Assembly (NCBI GenBank): GCA_006384855.1
Contig: VCJN01002346.1
Location: 124,001-188,000, forward strand
DNA: 64,000 bases
Direction of reading: 5' to 3'
Origin: Tetraselmis striata
Lineage: Eukaryota; Chlorophyta; Chlorodendrophyceae; Chlorodendrales; Chlorodendraceae
Below the pieces are notes generated by a model. It was not told where the DNA came from. It ran no database searches and saw nothing but the letters and a program-made list of their open reading frames with translations. Each line of letters starts with the position of its first letter. Within the stretch, counting starts at the first letter, position 1. Position numbers and translations under genes: made by a program. Positions 45,520 to 56,625 of this stretch are shown here, one piece after another.

Positions 45520-48500
45520 ACCAGTACTGCCAATACTGGTACGACGGGCGCGGTACCCTACACGACTGGTGCGACCCTACACGACTGGTACCCTACCCTG
45601 AATACTGGTGCGACGGGCGCGGCAGGCTACACGACAGCGGGCCGGCGCGGCGGGGCGTAGCACCGGCAGCGGCTTGGACAGTCGCCGACGCGCTTTCAGT
45701 CGCTGGCGTCGCCGCGGGCGCCGCGTGGGCGCCGAGGATTGACGCCGCAGCCAGGTCGCTCCAGCCCGCCCGCGTCAGGCACCACCCGGCCGATGTGCTG
45801 GCTTTCACCGAGGTCGCCGCCGCGTGGCTAGCCAAGGCGCGCGCCGTGTTGGCCGAGCGGCACCGCCGTCGGGGGGCGCGCCGCGCCGGTGGAGCTGGAC
45901 AATCGTCGGTGCTGCCGTCGCCCGCACTGCCGTCCGTCGCTGCGTTCCGGGGCGTCGCAGCGCCCCCGGTTGTTGCCCCCACGCCGCCAGAGGGCCCCGA
46001 GCCGAGGCGGACGGCGGCGGCTGCAAGCCTTGGCGTGGCGCTTCCGCGCTTTCGCGGAGAGGCGCATGACCGAACTCGTGCGCTCATGGGACGACGCGCG
46101 CACTGAGGCGTTCTACGCCGGACATGCCCGCCAGCGTCGGACGGACGCCGATCTCTTTGCGGCGCTGCTCGTGGGCACCGCGGACACCGTTGTGGCGTTG
46201 GTGGAGGACGGAGAGCTCTCCCGAGCGGCGGGCCGACTATCTTCTAAGGGTATGGGCGACTTGTCCGATCCTGCTATCCTCGCCCAGCTGCGCGACAAGC
46301 ACCCGCCCCGTACCCACCCGATCCCAGACGCCGCGTATGACATTCCGGTGGATGAGGCCGCCCTGACGGTGGACATGCGCGTGCCGTACCAGCAACTCAA
46401 GCAGCACGTGGCGGCGGGGCCCTCAGGCATGCGCAACGAGTATCTCCGCTGCTTGGTGGGCGAATACGCCCCGGCGTCCGGGCCCGCGGCAGTCCGCGCC
46501 ATGTCGGAGGTTGCCTCCATGTACCTCCAAGGCCGCCTGCCCGGGTGGTTCAACCGGCTCTTCGCCTCTGCTAGGCTCGTGGCACCTGTCAAGAAGCTAG
46601 GCGAGGGGAGGGCCCCGGACGTGCGGCCTGTAGCAGTCGGGGAGGCGGAGCGGCGCGCAGCGGAGCGGGCAGTGGTTGACAACATGAAGGAGGCATACGT
46701 GTCGGTGCTCGCTCCATCTCAGCTCGGCGTTGGCATTCCCGCGGGCGACTCTGTGCTCATCCACGGCGTCCGGCTCATCGCCGAGAAGCTTGGCCCACGT
46801 GCCGTCATCGTCCACACAGACCTTCGCAACGCTTACAACGAAGCATGGCGCCGCACCATCATTGCTCTCCACTACACCCTGTCATCCCTGCGCTCCTAGC
46901 CTCCCTCTCCACGGACTCGTATCTGGTCGTGGACGACCGGTCCGCCCCTCTGCGGTCGGAGGACGGCGTGCAACAGGGCGCACCTTTGGCCACGACTTCC
47001 TTTTGCGTCGCGATTCACCCCGAGGTGCAGCAGTGTGATACCACGTTGGAGGTCAATGACGGGGCGGCGCGCTTCAACGCCGACGATGGAATTTTGGTGG
47101 GCCTTCCGGAGCACGTTTGGCCGGCTCTTCACGCCTTCCGCACGTCCATCAAGGCGTCCGTGGGGCTTGAGGTGCGCTTCGACAAGATTCAGGCGTACAG
47201 CGCAGACATGGAGGCGGCGCGGCGTGAGGCTCCGGCCGACATCGAGTGGCCAGAGCTAGATGGCCATCACGGCATCGCGGTCCTCAACGTGCCGCTCGGA
47301 TCGCCAGAGTATGTGCAGGCGTACATGCGCGGCAAGGCGGAGGAGCTACGAGAGGAGGTGGACGCTAGCCTGAGCAAGCTTCTGTCTGCCAAGCCCAGCC
47401 GTCGGTACACCCACGCCTTGCATCACCACGCATGGGCCCTGCTCAAGCATTGCATGCAACACAAGGCGGGGTATTGGCTCCGCAATTGTCTTCCGTCCGA
47501 GGTGGAGGCCTTTGCGGAGGCGGTGGATGCCACCATCCTCGCGGCGGTCGAACGGGTGCTAGGGGTCTCTTTTGATCCCTCCACGTACGGCACCGACACC
47601 AATCCGGTGGTCACCGATTTCTTGGCGGAGCTTTTGCACGACCCCGACCCCATGGCAGCGGAGGTGGCTACCTTGAGCGAGGATGCAGTGGCCAGGGCGC
47701 GCAGCAGGCTTCACCTCCCCACTCGATTGAAGGGAGCTGGCATCCGCCGCATGGCTACCGTTCGTGATGCCGCCTTCATCGGCTGCATGAACGCCATCCT
47801 CCCAAGGTTCCTGACTAGGAACTCCGGCACCAACACCCCCACCCCTGGTTTCTTCGACCCACAGCTCGGGTCCGTACTTGGCCGAGGCAGCTTCAACGCA
47901 AATTCTTCCGCCCGCCAGTATGACCACTTCCTCAACGATGCTCATGGGTCGGACAGCTACGCCGCGGAGATGCGCGAGGCGTGGGGCCGCCTCCAAGCGG
48001 CTACTGCTGGCCATCTCGGCGACGCAGATGCACGCCAGATGGAGCGGGAAGTGGAGGCTGCGTCGGGCTCGCAAAAGGAGCTGACGGCATTTCTAGACCA
48101 GGCCAACAACTCCCGGCTTCGAAATGAGGTGTGCGCTCTCCCTGCCACATGTAGGGAACGGATCTTGTTCAACCAGCTCGACGCGGCGTCAGGCATGTGG
48201 ACAGTGGCCATCCCCACCGCGCGGACAGCCATGACTCCGCATGAGCTGCGAGAGGTCGCTGCCGGGTACTTCTTTCTGCCTAGCCCGTGCTTGGCCCCGG
48301 TGGTTGGGTGCCAGATTATTCTGCCCTCGACGGAGCACAACCCCGTCATTGTTGATCTATACGGCGACGCGCTCATGAACCTCCCGGCGCCTTGAGACGC
48401 TCACTGGCGTGTACAGCACGACGCTATCGCAGATGCCTTCCGCGATCACTGTGTTCACGACCTAGGTATCGCGGTACGGCGGGAGGTGGATGACTTGTTC

Positions 48501-49259
48501 CAGCAGGCAGTGCCTCTCGGCAACACCGTACCCCAGGATGAACTCAAGGACCTAGTGCCGGACGCAGAGCTCTCCCTTCCGGCGTTCAACGTCGTGACCG
48601 GGAGCTATGATCCCCGGAGCTTGAAGTCCACGCTGCTAGAGTTCAAGACTATGCGGTACGGGGTCAAGTACACTTCGGTGCCCCGGGCCACAGCTGTGGA
48701 TCGGTTTGAGCGCTCCCTGTTGGGCGACATACAACGGGGGTTGGCTGCGCGGGACGCGGCGTGGCACAACACAGAGCCCGGACAGAAGGGTCCTCTTCGA
48801 GACATCCTGGATATGTCGGAGTACACGGGCATGGTCTTCGGCACAGTGGGTGAGGTGAGCAAGGGGGTGCACCGCACAGTGCGTGGTATCGCATGCTTGG
48901 CTGCGGACCAGGGTGCCCTCTCATCGCGGGGCACTCGGTGCATCACCCGGGCTCACCAGGAGGCCTTGCTCGCAAGAGATTTCCTCGGGGTCCTGAGCTT
49001 GGTGGCCGCTCGAGAGCGTGCTCGCTGCCTCATCAGACGGCGCAGATTCGTCTCCCATCCCGTTGCTGAAGCTGCACAGCACGTCCGAGGATCACCTACA
49101 CACACACGTGCTCGCGTGGCCCGGACTCTGAACCGTGTGCGCATCACTCATCCATCCCGCCTTATGCGGGATGCGGGCCGCTTTTAGGCGGCTTGCTGTG
49201 TTGATTTTCTAATTCTGGGGAACTGCCCTTTTTGTAATTCACACCAGTACTGCCAATAC
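45520..49259 (+). mobile_element. near-complete LINE with restriction-like endonuclease and 17-bp target duplication
   Basis: The direct repeat ACCAGTACTGCCAATAC stands at 45520-45536 and 49243-49259 and brackets the element (45537-49242, about 3.7 kb). The 5' leader has two related ~68-bp units (TGGTRCGACGGGCGCGG near 45537 and 45605). One long coding region follows, then a 55-bp 3' end that closes ...TTTTTGTAATTCAC without poly(A). The exact 3' end is confirmed by the 40-bp insertion at 9121-9160. The layout (single ORF, C-terminal nuclease, no poly(A) tail) is that of early-branching R2/CRE/NeSL-like LINEs, which usually have specific targets. Confidence 0.85.
45795..49187 (+). pseudogene. 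LINE protein: reverse transcriptase plus PD-(D/E)XK nuclease
   Basis: The RT starts around 46080 with AAGPSGMRNEYLRCL (RT0-type), then LVAPVKKLGEG, DVRPVAVGEAERRAAERAVV, HTDLRNAYNEAWRRT, GVQQGAPLATTSFCVAIHPE and the catalytic FNADDG (about 47072-47089; Phe-Asn-Ala-Asp-Asp in place of the usual YADD). The thumb and linker run to 48395. The nuclease carries VPDAEL (about 48555) and LLEFK (about 48633), the PD...ExK pair, then MVFGTVGEVSKGVH. Two defects are seen. The frame shifts once at about 46866-46882, between the AYNEAWRRT block and VIPALLASL. One in-frame TGA stands at 48393-48395, after which the same frame continues with DAHWRVQHDAIADAFRDH. A third shift near the poorly conserved N-terminus is possible. 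So few defects imply a young copy. Confidence 0.8.
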
Positions 49260-49311
49260 CGTTACTACATGCCCTTTTGTAGCTCTGAAGATACCGTGGC
49301 CGGGCGAATTA

Positions 49312-50518
49312 GTGGCACACCCTCCGTCAGCAGCGACTGTTTCCCTCCCAGAATCGCTGCCAGGTTCTACTGCTCCGCCCTCGGGTACAGGTTCGGGTGC
49401 GACCTCCGATGATCAACCCACGACCATGGTTGTCCAACGCCACCTCAGCCGTGCGATTCGCTTGCGTGACTTCGTGGCCCTCGATCTCAACTTCCAACGT
49501 ACTGGTGCAGCGGCCTCGCGACTTGATACCCTGCGCCTGTACAGCGCGTGCGGGCCGGGCTCCCTATCGTTTTTTCAGTCGGATCACGAGTCCGCCCGCA
49601 AGATTCCCCATGTTGCATATTCGGCCGCCGCTGCGCGGGTACTGGGCCTTTGCCCGCGCGGAGCTTTCGCGCTTGTCACTTGCCCTGGCCCAACGAGCGT
49701 GTGGTATTGATCCCTTATGGCTTCGCTCTACGGATGGCTCGAACCGGAGCGCTACAGATTTCATCGTGGATCATCTACCCATATGCCCCGTAGCGAACTA
49801 CAAGCACCGCATGCATACCGCTTTGAAGAATCTGTGGGCATCTGTGGCAATTGATGCGGGGGCGGTGCTTGACCGGGACCGCTCGGGAGCCGGCGACTTG
49901 ACCCTTGAGACGAGTGGGCTGCGCCCAACGGACCGCTCGCGGCCGTCGGACCTGACGCTGGCGGGGTGGGGGGGGGGGGGGGGGGGGGGGGCGGCGTGCG
50001 ATTACATGATCGACTTCGCGTGCGTGTCCTCCACGACCCCCACTTGGAGCAACGACCCCCGCTGGTGCATCCCGGGAATCGCGGCGACCGAGGCGGAGCA
50101 TGCTAAGTTGGCAACGGACCGGGCGTCTTCCGCCCCAGTGGAGGGTGTTCACCGGTACTACCCTTTTGTGGTTGAGGACCGCGGCCGTCTCGGGAAGTCC
50201 GCTTTGACGGTGGTCTACATCTTCGCGGTGCTGTTGGCTGTGCGCAACTTCCTTGGCGGTCCTTCCGCCCCGACCTCTTGCTTTCTTCGTGGTCAATCCG
50301 TTCAGGCACTTCGAAACTTTGTCGCCAGCCAACCTGCTGAGTTCCGCCGTCACCTGTCGCTCACACGGCGGGGGCTGTTGCAGCGGGTCTCGGCTTGCGT
50401 GCATGGTACCCTGGGCGGCATTCTCTCTGCCGGTGTACATATGGCCAAGTCTGATGCGTGTGCTCGTGCCCACTCTGCGTCTTGTCATGTTACTGCTTCC
50501 ACCCCGCAGTCGCTGTAG
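49312..50518 (+). mobile_element. degraded LINE 3' part of another family
   Basis: Frames here show the tail of an RLE-type LINE protein: NYKHRMHTALKNLWASVAID, SRPSDLTLAGW then ACDYMIDFACVSSTTPTW (nuclease core), IAATEAEHAKLATDRASSAP, and HRYYPFVVEDRGRLGKSALT with a hydrophobic helix. A run of G at 49968-49991 has expanded inside the nuclease region, in frame as Gly codons. The frame 49397-50518 is open, but the part before 49700 needs frame changes. The 3' flank includes ATGTAATTCAT near 50580, faintly like the 3' end of the neighbouring LINE family. Confidence 0.6.
49968..49991. repeat. poly-G run inside LINE coding remains
   Basis: Twenty-four G in a row (flanked by GGGGT and GCGGCG) read in frame as Gly within the nuclease domain of the LINE fragment. 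Confidence 0.9.
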
Positions 50519-51204
50519 AGGACCTTTCTGATTGCGTTTTATTTTGGTGATTTCCGATATCGCCTTCTGCTGCTAGCTCATGTAATTCATAAGCAGGGAG
50601 AAACACACTACTTCATGGCTACGAACGATAGCACCCGCCCTACCGTACCATCCGCGCTATTTGCAGAAATGAATAATTGATGATAAGAGATGACCTCGTA
50701 TTGAAACTCATACAGGGTACAGGTAGCTGTTAAGTGTATGCTAGAGGTTGGGCTGCCCCTGCTATAATTCACTGGTGCGCGCGGTGAGCGTGCACCGCGC
50801 GCAGGCTTCCGCCGGCCCCTTGTGCCATCCCTGGACCTGCCGTGCCGCCCCTTGCATGTCTGCCTCTACCCCTGTTTCGCTTTGGTGCGCACAGTACTCC
50901 TTCGATAACCTTCTCTCACCCTGATGTCTATCATGATAATGTCCGTGCCCTTGGTTGGATTCGGCTCATGTTTAATTTCTTTGTGCCTTAGGCCCTACAT
51001 AGTGCCACTTTGTGCTACACAGGCCCCGTCGTATAGGCGTTTTTTTAACTTGTAGCGGACCCTATGCGGGTACTGTAGTTGGTCAGGGGCGGGCCCTGAT
51101 GCTGGGTAGTAAAGACGGCTTGTCAAGGCGAGAAATTTATTCAATTGTAACAAATTTAAAATTTAATCAAAATTTACCAGTGTTAGTGCCCCGCCGGCCA
51201 CGGC
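50519..51204. other. spacer between LINE fragment and inverted-repeat element
   Basis: Mixed composition with AT-rich stretches near 51130-51180; no coding or repeat signal beyond the LINE 3' flank. Confidence 0.4.
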
Positions 51205-52020
51205 TTAGGCCTATATGACACGGGACGTGCTCTACCGGTAGACCGCTCTACCGCCGTTATTTCTACACGCACAGCGCGCCACGTCGCAAAAAGTGCGATT
51301 CGGCCGTAGAGCGGTCACCCCTAGAGCGGTAGACCGGTCTAGCATTTCGGCGGTAGGGTAGTGGCATCGGTAGCTACCGATGCCACCCCCCGCCCTACCG
51401 CTCTACCGCTCTATTTTGAACGCGGCACCCTGTCGCTGGGGAATCTATTCATCGCGCTACCCCTCGCCCGCCGCTCCATGTAGTCCCACCGAAACTTCGC
51501 GCGGGCGGTACACGGATTCCACGCCTCACGGCCATGGCTGCGCGCCCGGAATCGCCCCGCAAGGCGCCACGGGCGGCCAGTCAAGCGGCCAGTCAAGGTG
51601 TATGGATCCTTTCGAGCGCCGTGTGCGCCGGGCGCCTTGCCGTTGTCCCAGCGGCACGTCTCGCCATCCGGTGTTTCTACCGGAAGGGCATCGCCCCGCC
51701 GCTGGCCTCGCTGACCCATCTCCATCTGGATCTCATGTCGCGGGCGGACAGCGCTCAACCGACTTGAGCCCAGGAGACCGAGCAGCAAGTGCGGCTGGTC
51801 CTACGATGCTCGGTAGGGCGGTAGCGGCTAGCTTGACCGGTAGAGCTGTTCCCGTGTCATACCGTTCTGAGGGCTGAAAAAGGAATTGAAAAAGTGAAAA
51901 TACTACATGGGGATTGGCTAGTCGCCATTTGCTTTTTGCGACGTGGCGCGCTTAGCGTGTAGAAATTACGGCGGTAAAGCGGTCTACTGGTAGAGCATGT
52001 CCCGTGTCATACAGGCCTTA
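51205..52020. mobile_element. PIF/Harbinger-like non-autonomous element with 86-bp terminal inverted repeats
   Basis: The element spans 51208-52017 (810 bp). Its first 86 bases (51208-51293, beginning GGCCTATATGACACGGGAC) are nearly the reverse complement of its last 86 (51932-52017). It is flanked by TTA on both sides (51205-51207 and 52018-52020), matching the TWA target duplication of PIF/Harbinger elements, and the GGCC... ends fit Tourist-like elements. Subterminal regions repeat GTAGAGCGG/CCGCTCTAC several times, as transposase-binding arrays do. No transposase is encoded; the interior frames are not protein-like. Confidence 0.85.
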
Positions 52021-52670
52021 TTCGGATCGGTTTGACCGTTTGAGCACACCATGTGTTGGGCGACATGCAGCGGGGCCGGGCAGTCCGGGATGCGGCGTGG
52101 CACAGCACGGAGCCGGGACAACATGGCCCATGCTTCGAGACATCATGGATATCAGTTCTATATCATATTTCGGAGTTCACGGGTGCGGTCTTCGGCACAG
52201 TGGGTGAGGTGAGCAAGGGGGTGCGCCGCACTACGGTAGCAGCTTGTTGTCGCGTGCCTGGCCGCGGATCCGGGCGCCCTCTTATCGCCAGGAACTCGGT
52301 GCGTCTTCCGAGCTCATCAGGGTGCCTTGCTTGCGGGAGCTTTCATCGGGGTGCTGAGCTTGGTGGTAGCTCAAGGACGTGCACGGTGCCTCATTAAGTG
52401 CGGTAGTTTCGTCCGACATCTCGTTGCCGAAGTTGCAAAGCGCTCCCAAGGATCACCCTCGCCTACGCCTGCACGGGTGGCCCGGGCTCTGCTTAGCGCG
52501 CATCCTTCAGCCGTCGTGCCTCGCGCGGGTTGCAGGCTGCTTTTAATATAAAAATAAGCCGCTTCTAATATAAAACTAGGTGGCGGCTTTTGGTGTTGAT
52601 CTCCTAGTCATGCTTATCAGCTTATGGCCGTGGAATTGTTGCTACCGCTTTGTATAATTCACACGAGTAC
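52021..52670 (+). mobile_element. 5'-truncated copy of the 45.5-kb LINE family
   Basis: From about 52025 the sequence follows 48697-49242 of the large LINE (for example GGATCGGTTTGA, CACAGTGGGTGAGGTGAGCA and the GGGGTGC that follows). It carries the end of the nuclease domain with many changes, frameshifts and stops. Its 3' end, ...TGTATAATTCAC at 52662, is followed by ACGAGTACTG, again the target motif. The copy is clearly older than the 45.5-kb one. The inverted-repeat element lies directly at its 5' side. Confidence 0.75.
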
Positions 52671-53532
52671 TGTATCCCCACCATCCATTACCACCACCAC
52701 CACTGTTGAGACTACCACCACCACCGCCATCACTGAGGACCACACCACAGGACAGTACGAGGTACTGTCTCAACAACCACTACCACCTTCAGGAATAGCC
52801 GCTGACCCCTGTCAGTGTTACACGAGTACAGGTGTGAATTTCACGAGTACTGGTCTGGGGGATACCGGGTACGGGGTACTACCCACGGCCGATCCCGCCA
52901 GCAGTACCGCCGCCCGTGGTCGCGTCGTGCCGCCGCGGCCCGCCGGCCCAGGCGCGGCGGCGCTACTCAGCAACGCAGCTACTCAGCAACGGGTACTCAG
53001 AGCGCGCAGCAATAGTGAACATCGCGCTTGTGAGGGTGTGTCCGACACACTCATCACGGAAACACTGTACATCAGAGGGAAATTGCTCGGAATAGTAACG
53101 ACGCTTGATTTACGTCTCCACGCGGGTAGAGGTGCCGTCAGTCCGCTGTATAATTTGGCCAGGATTCGACGCATGCCCTGTATTGAGCGATTAACGTTAA
53201 GTCGGAGCCGCCCGATGCTTCCTCTAAGGAAACCCGAGATTTTTTATTCTGCAGGTACTCACCCGGCCAGATAAAAAGTGAGTCTACATCAGTCCGAATA
53301 CTTCCGTCCTCGCGAGGTTGTTGTGGGGACTGACTGGCTATGCCGAGCGACAGACGAGCAGAACTCGGGCGGGGGCCCGCGCGGCGAGGACCTATTCCTT
53401 ACGGGCAGTGGGCCGTCACACCGTGTCGTCAAGCAAGCGCACGGATCCACACCATCTTTGCAGAGAGGCCCCCATCATCGGGCAGCTTTCCGACATCTGA
53501 CCTACGCAGCTAAAGACGCGGCCATCGTGACA
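52671..53532. other. spacer with low-complexity ACC/GTAC repeats
   Basis: A frame at 52624-53274 is open but is built from CCACCA-type microsatellite and GTACT-rich sequence and has no domain. It is probably not a gene. The last 250 bases are likely the promoter and 5' UTR of the kelch gene. Confidence 0.45.
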
Positions 53533-55429
53533 ATGCCCAGCGTTCAGTGGAAGCAAGTCGCCCCTGCTGGCCCGGTGCCGCTGGCTCGGTCCAGCCATGG
53601 ATGCAGCTGCATCCACAACACGCTGTAAGTCCACACCGCACCCCTATGGAGAGCGAGATAGCCCTCCTGCTGCTGCAGCGCCCCACCTCTTAAGTTCCAC
53701 CTCTGTACATGTCTCCAGTCCATTCAGGCGAGGTTGGTCGGGCAACTTGCCGGCGGCGCCACGTCGTAAGTTGATTAACGTACACCAACACAGACATTGT
53801 TGCAGCGCCGACGGCAGTACACAGCACATGCCACTGCATTTGTGAGCGATTGGCGCGGTGCAGACGCTGGGTTACTATCCTTTGCGTCCCGTGAATGTCT
53901 CTCTCTAGTGGCAGGGAGGGCCTTCTCTTTCGGACTGCTTTGTGGAGCACAGAGAGGGGTTCCTTTAGTGCATAGGCGGCCACAGGGGGCACGCAGATGG
54001 CACGAGTTGGAGCTGATGTATGAATAGTTAAATACTGGCACATCACTTTGACGATGGCCAGATTTTGATTGACACTTTGATTGCCCGATCGATGCACAGG
54101 TATGTGATTGGAGGGGAGCACAAGGCGCGGCACCCCATTGGGTCTCAGGTCCATGCTCTTGACTTGAAGACAGGCAAGTTGCGGAGCTGAGTGCATGCAT
54201 GGCTGGAGGGAGAGAGTTTTTTGTCTTTTTTCTTTCGAGATGTACTAAAAAACTGTCTTCCTCCCAGGGAAATGGGAGGAGGTGGCCATCAAGGCCGGGG
54301 CCGCGCCAGAGCCCAGAATAGCCCATGCCCAGGCGGCGGTGGGGAGCAACATCTACTGCTTCGGCGGCCGCGCTTCGGTCACCATCGAGGAGGCCCCAAT
54401 GGCCGACCTCCATGTCTTCAACGCCGACGAGTGCAGCTGGTCCGAGGTGCCGTCCACGGGCACACCCCCACCGCCGCGGAGGTAGGGAGCACGTACCCCG
54501 CCAGCGTGCATCCACATCTCTGTCTTCTGGCGGTCCCCAGTGTCTCGAGTTCTCAAACCTACTGCATTTCCTCAAAGAGGCAATGGCGTCATCACTATCC
54601 CAAGCAATACCTCCGCATGGTACCCCAGCCGGCCACGGCACCACAAGTGCGCTGTCCGATTCGTTTCGGCATTTAAACCATTTCCTTCATCCCCCCCCCC
54701 CCCCCCCCCCCCCCCCCGCTTCCCCTCTCTCTTTCTCTCGTGTGTATCCCAAGCATGTAGTCGACAGTGTGACGGCGCCTTGCCTATCCTGACAATACTG
54801 GGCAGACTTGCTAAGCACACAGGGTGCCGCCTCCCTGCAGCTTCCACAAGATGGTGGCATCCGGCGGCAAGCTGTACGTCTTTGGCGGATGCGGCGCCTC
54901 GGGCCGCCTGGCTGACCTCCACGAGTTTGACATCGCCACCAGCGTGTGGCGGGAGCTGCCCGCCGGACCCATGGAGGGCCGCGGGGGCGCCACCTTTGCC
55001 GCCTCCGCCGACGGAAGCAAGCTCCTGGTCGTGGCTGGCTTTGCTGGGCGAGAGACAAACGACGCCTACGCGTTTGACATCGGCTCTGAGACCTGGGCTG
55101 CCATCCCGTCGGAGGGCCTGCGCCCGCGCTCTGTGTGCTCTGTCGGCACACTGCCGAATGGCACAATCGTCATCTTTGGCGGCGAGGTGGACCCGAGCGG
55201 GAAGGGGCACGAAGGCGCCGGAGGGTTTGCCAATGATGTCGTTCTATTCAACTCGGCTGGCTACCTGGAGAGCATCCCCGCGCCCAGCGAGGGGCCGGTC
55301 CCGGTGGCACGCGGCTGGGCCGACATGGACGTGTCCCCGGAGGGGCTGGTTCTCTTTGGTGGTCTGACAGGCGACGACGCGACGCCGGAGCGGCTGGACG
55401 ATGTGTGGATCCTGACAGTGACCCCCTAG
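53533..55429 (+). CDS. kelch-repeat protein of the plant nitrile-specifier-like family
   Basis: Exons 53533-53624, 54100-54173, 54268-54481 and 54841-55429 join in frame into 322 residues, close to the ~330 of plant homologues of the At3g07720 type. Five to six kelch blades are visible by their Gly-Gly and spaced Tyr/Trp: YVIGGEHKARH, IYCFGGRAS, LYVFGGCGASGRLADLHEFD, LLVVAGFAGRETNDAYAFD, IVIFGGEVDPSGKGHEGAGG and LVLFGGLTGDDATPERLDDVW. The RSFHKMV start of blade three and GGEVDPS...GHEGAG are hallmarks of that family, in which some members direct glucosinolate breakdown. An alga lacking that chemistry probably uses the fold for something older, so function is unknown. Intron 2 (from 54174) needs a GC donor (ACAG|GCAAGT), fixed by frame. 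Intron 3 holds a 27-nt C-run. A TGTAA motif 36 nt after the stop may be the poly(A) signal. Confidence 0.85.
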
Positions 55430-56254
55430 CTCTGCTGGGCCGCAGTCCGCCATCTCAGGATGGCATGTAACCAAACATGTCCTGGACTCATCCTGAATTT
55501 ATGCAGCAACACTTGTACGCCTTACCCCAGCTGCAGTAGGCACGTCTCACATGTATTTACTCATACATAGGCGCAAAAGGGCAGCTGGGGGGGGCTGTAA
55601 TGGTAGGAATGGTGCATGTCGGGGTCCACGACCGTTCGAAACAAGGACAAGTAGCACGGGGAAGCGCAGCCGCGCAATTCCGGTGCCCCCTCCTCCTGGC
55701 TGATTCAATGCTCCGCCTCGTGGTGGGGGTCGATTGCTTACCTTACCGTTGTCAATCAGGTGGCCCCTCACTCGCCCACGCGTTCAGTGGCATGAGCAAA
55801 GGCTATATTCAGGGCATTCATTTTAGTCATCGTCATCATCTGCTTCCCGAGCAAGCACTGAGACATTCTCTCACATGATTCCTTTCTTTTGGAATCCACC
55901 TTAGATGCCAATTTTCCTCTTGACTTCTGATGTAATCCGAATGAAACCACCGTTATACGCAGAATATCTGTCTCGACTTCTGAGTTACAATACCAAAATC
56001 AGACCAGTTCCCTTGTGCGACCCAACTGCAATTATTGCAGTTCCACTGTGAATAGTGGTATCATCGGCACGCCACTGCGCAGGGGAATTGCTAGATGTCG
56101 CTTCTACCCGCTTGCTGAAACAAGGCCGCCCCACAGGACAACGCGCCCTCAACTTCCAGGTGTATGGGATATCCTGCACCTGCTGCGGCATCTGCCGGCT
56201 GATAAGCTGATCACGACGCCATGGCAGGCGGTCATGCAGGACAATTGTGTACTT

Positions 56255-56288
<34 letters not shown>

Positions 56289-56625
56289 CTTCAAGGGGAT
56301 CACGGTTGCGTAGCCCACATGAAGCTGGAAAATACCCCGCTCGATGGCACTCAATTATGCCCCTACCACAATGGCCGAGCAGGCACAAACAGCGCAGGAT
56401 GGGGGGCTTTCGGCGCAGGGTTTCTGGGTTGAAGAAGTTGTTACAAGGAGGGCAAGCAGCCAGCATATGTCCGCCGCGCTGCGCACATCCCCTGTAGGCG
56501 ATTTGGCTCCCATCAGCCCTGCCGACAGAGCACAGCGTTAGATTCAAGCTTGAGCCGGTCTGAGCGGTAAGGATGGGGCGCAGGTGGGTAGGAAGGTAGG
56601 CAGGCAGGTGGGCGCTCACCACTGC
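55430..56625. other. spacer with a 33-nt poly-G run
   Basis: This spacer lies between two convergent genes. Poly-G occupies 56256-56288. The remaining frames are shadows with no recognisable product. Confidence 0.5.
56256..56288. repeat. poly-G run, 33 nt
   Basis: This is the longest uninterrupted homopolymer in the window, in an intergenic stretch between convergent genes. Runs of this kind are G-quadruplex-prone. Confidence 0.9.

Noticed and set aside
45274-45660. Thr/Gly-rich frame at the LINE 5' end as a host gene
   Set aside because: It crosses the target duplication and the 5' leader repeats of the LINE and is low complexity.
51380-51877. Frame inside the inverted-repeat element with a histone-tail-like KAPR stretch
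   Set aside because: The resemblance is a few residues only, there is no histone fold, and the frame is not conserved in style; the element is non-coding.
52624-53274. 216-residue frame upstream of the kelch gene
   Set aside because: It begins in the tail of a LINE copy and runs through a CCA microsatellite; no domain.
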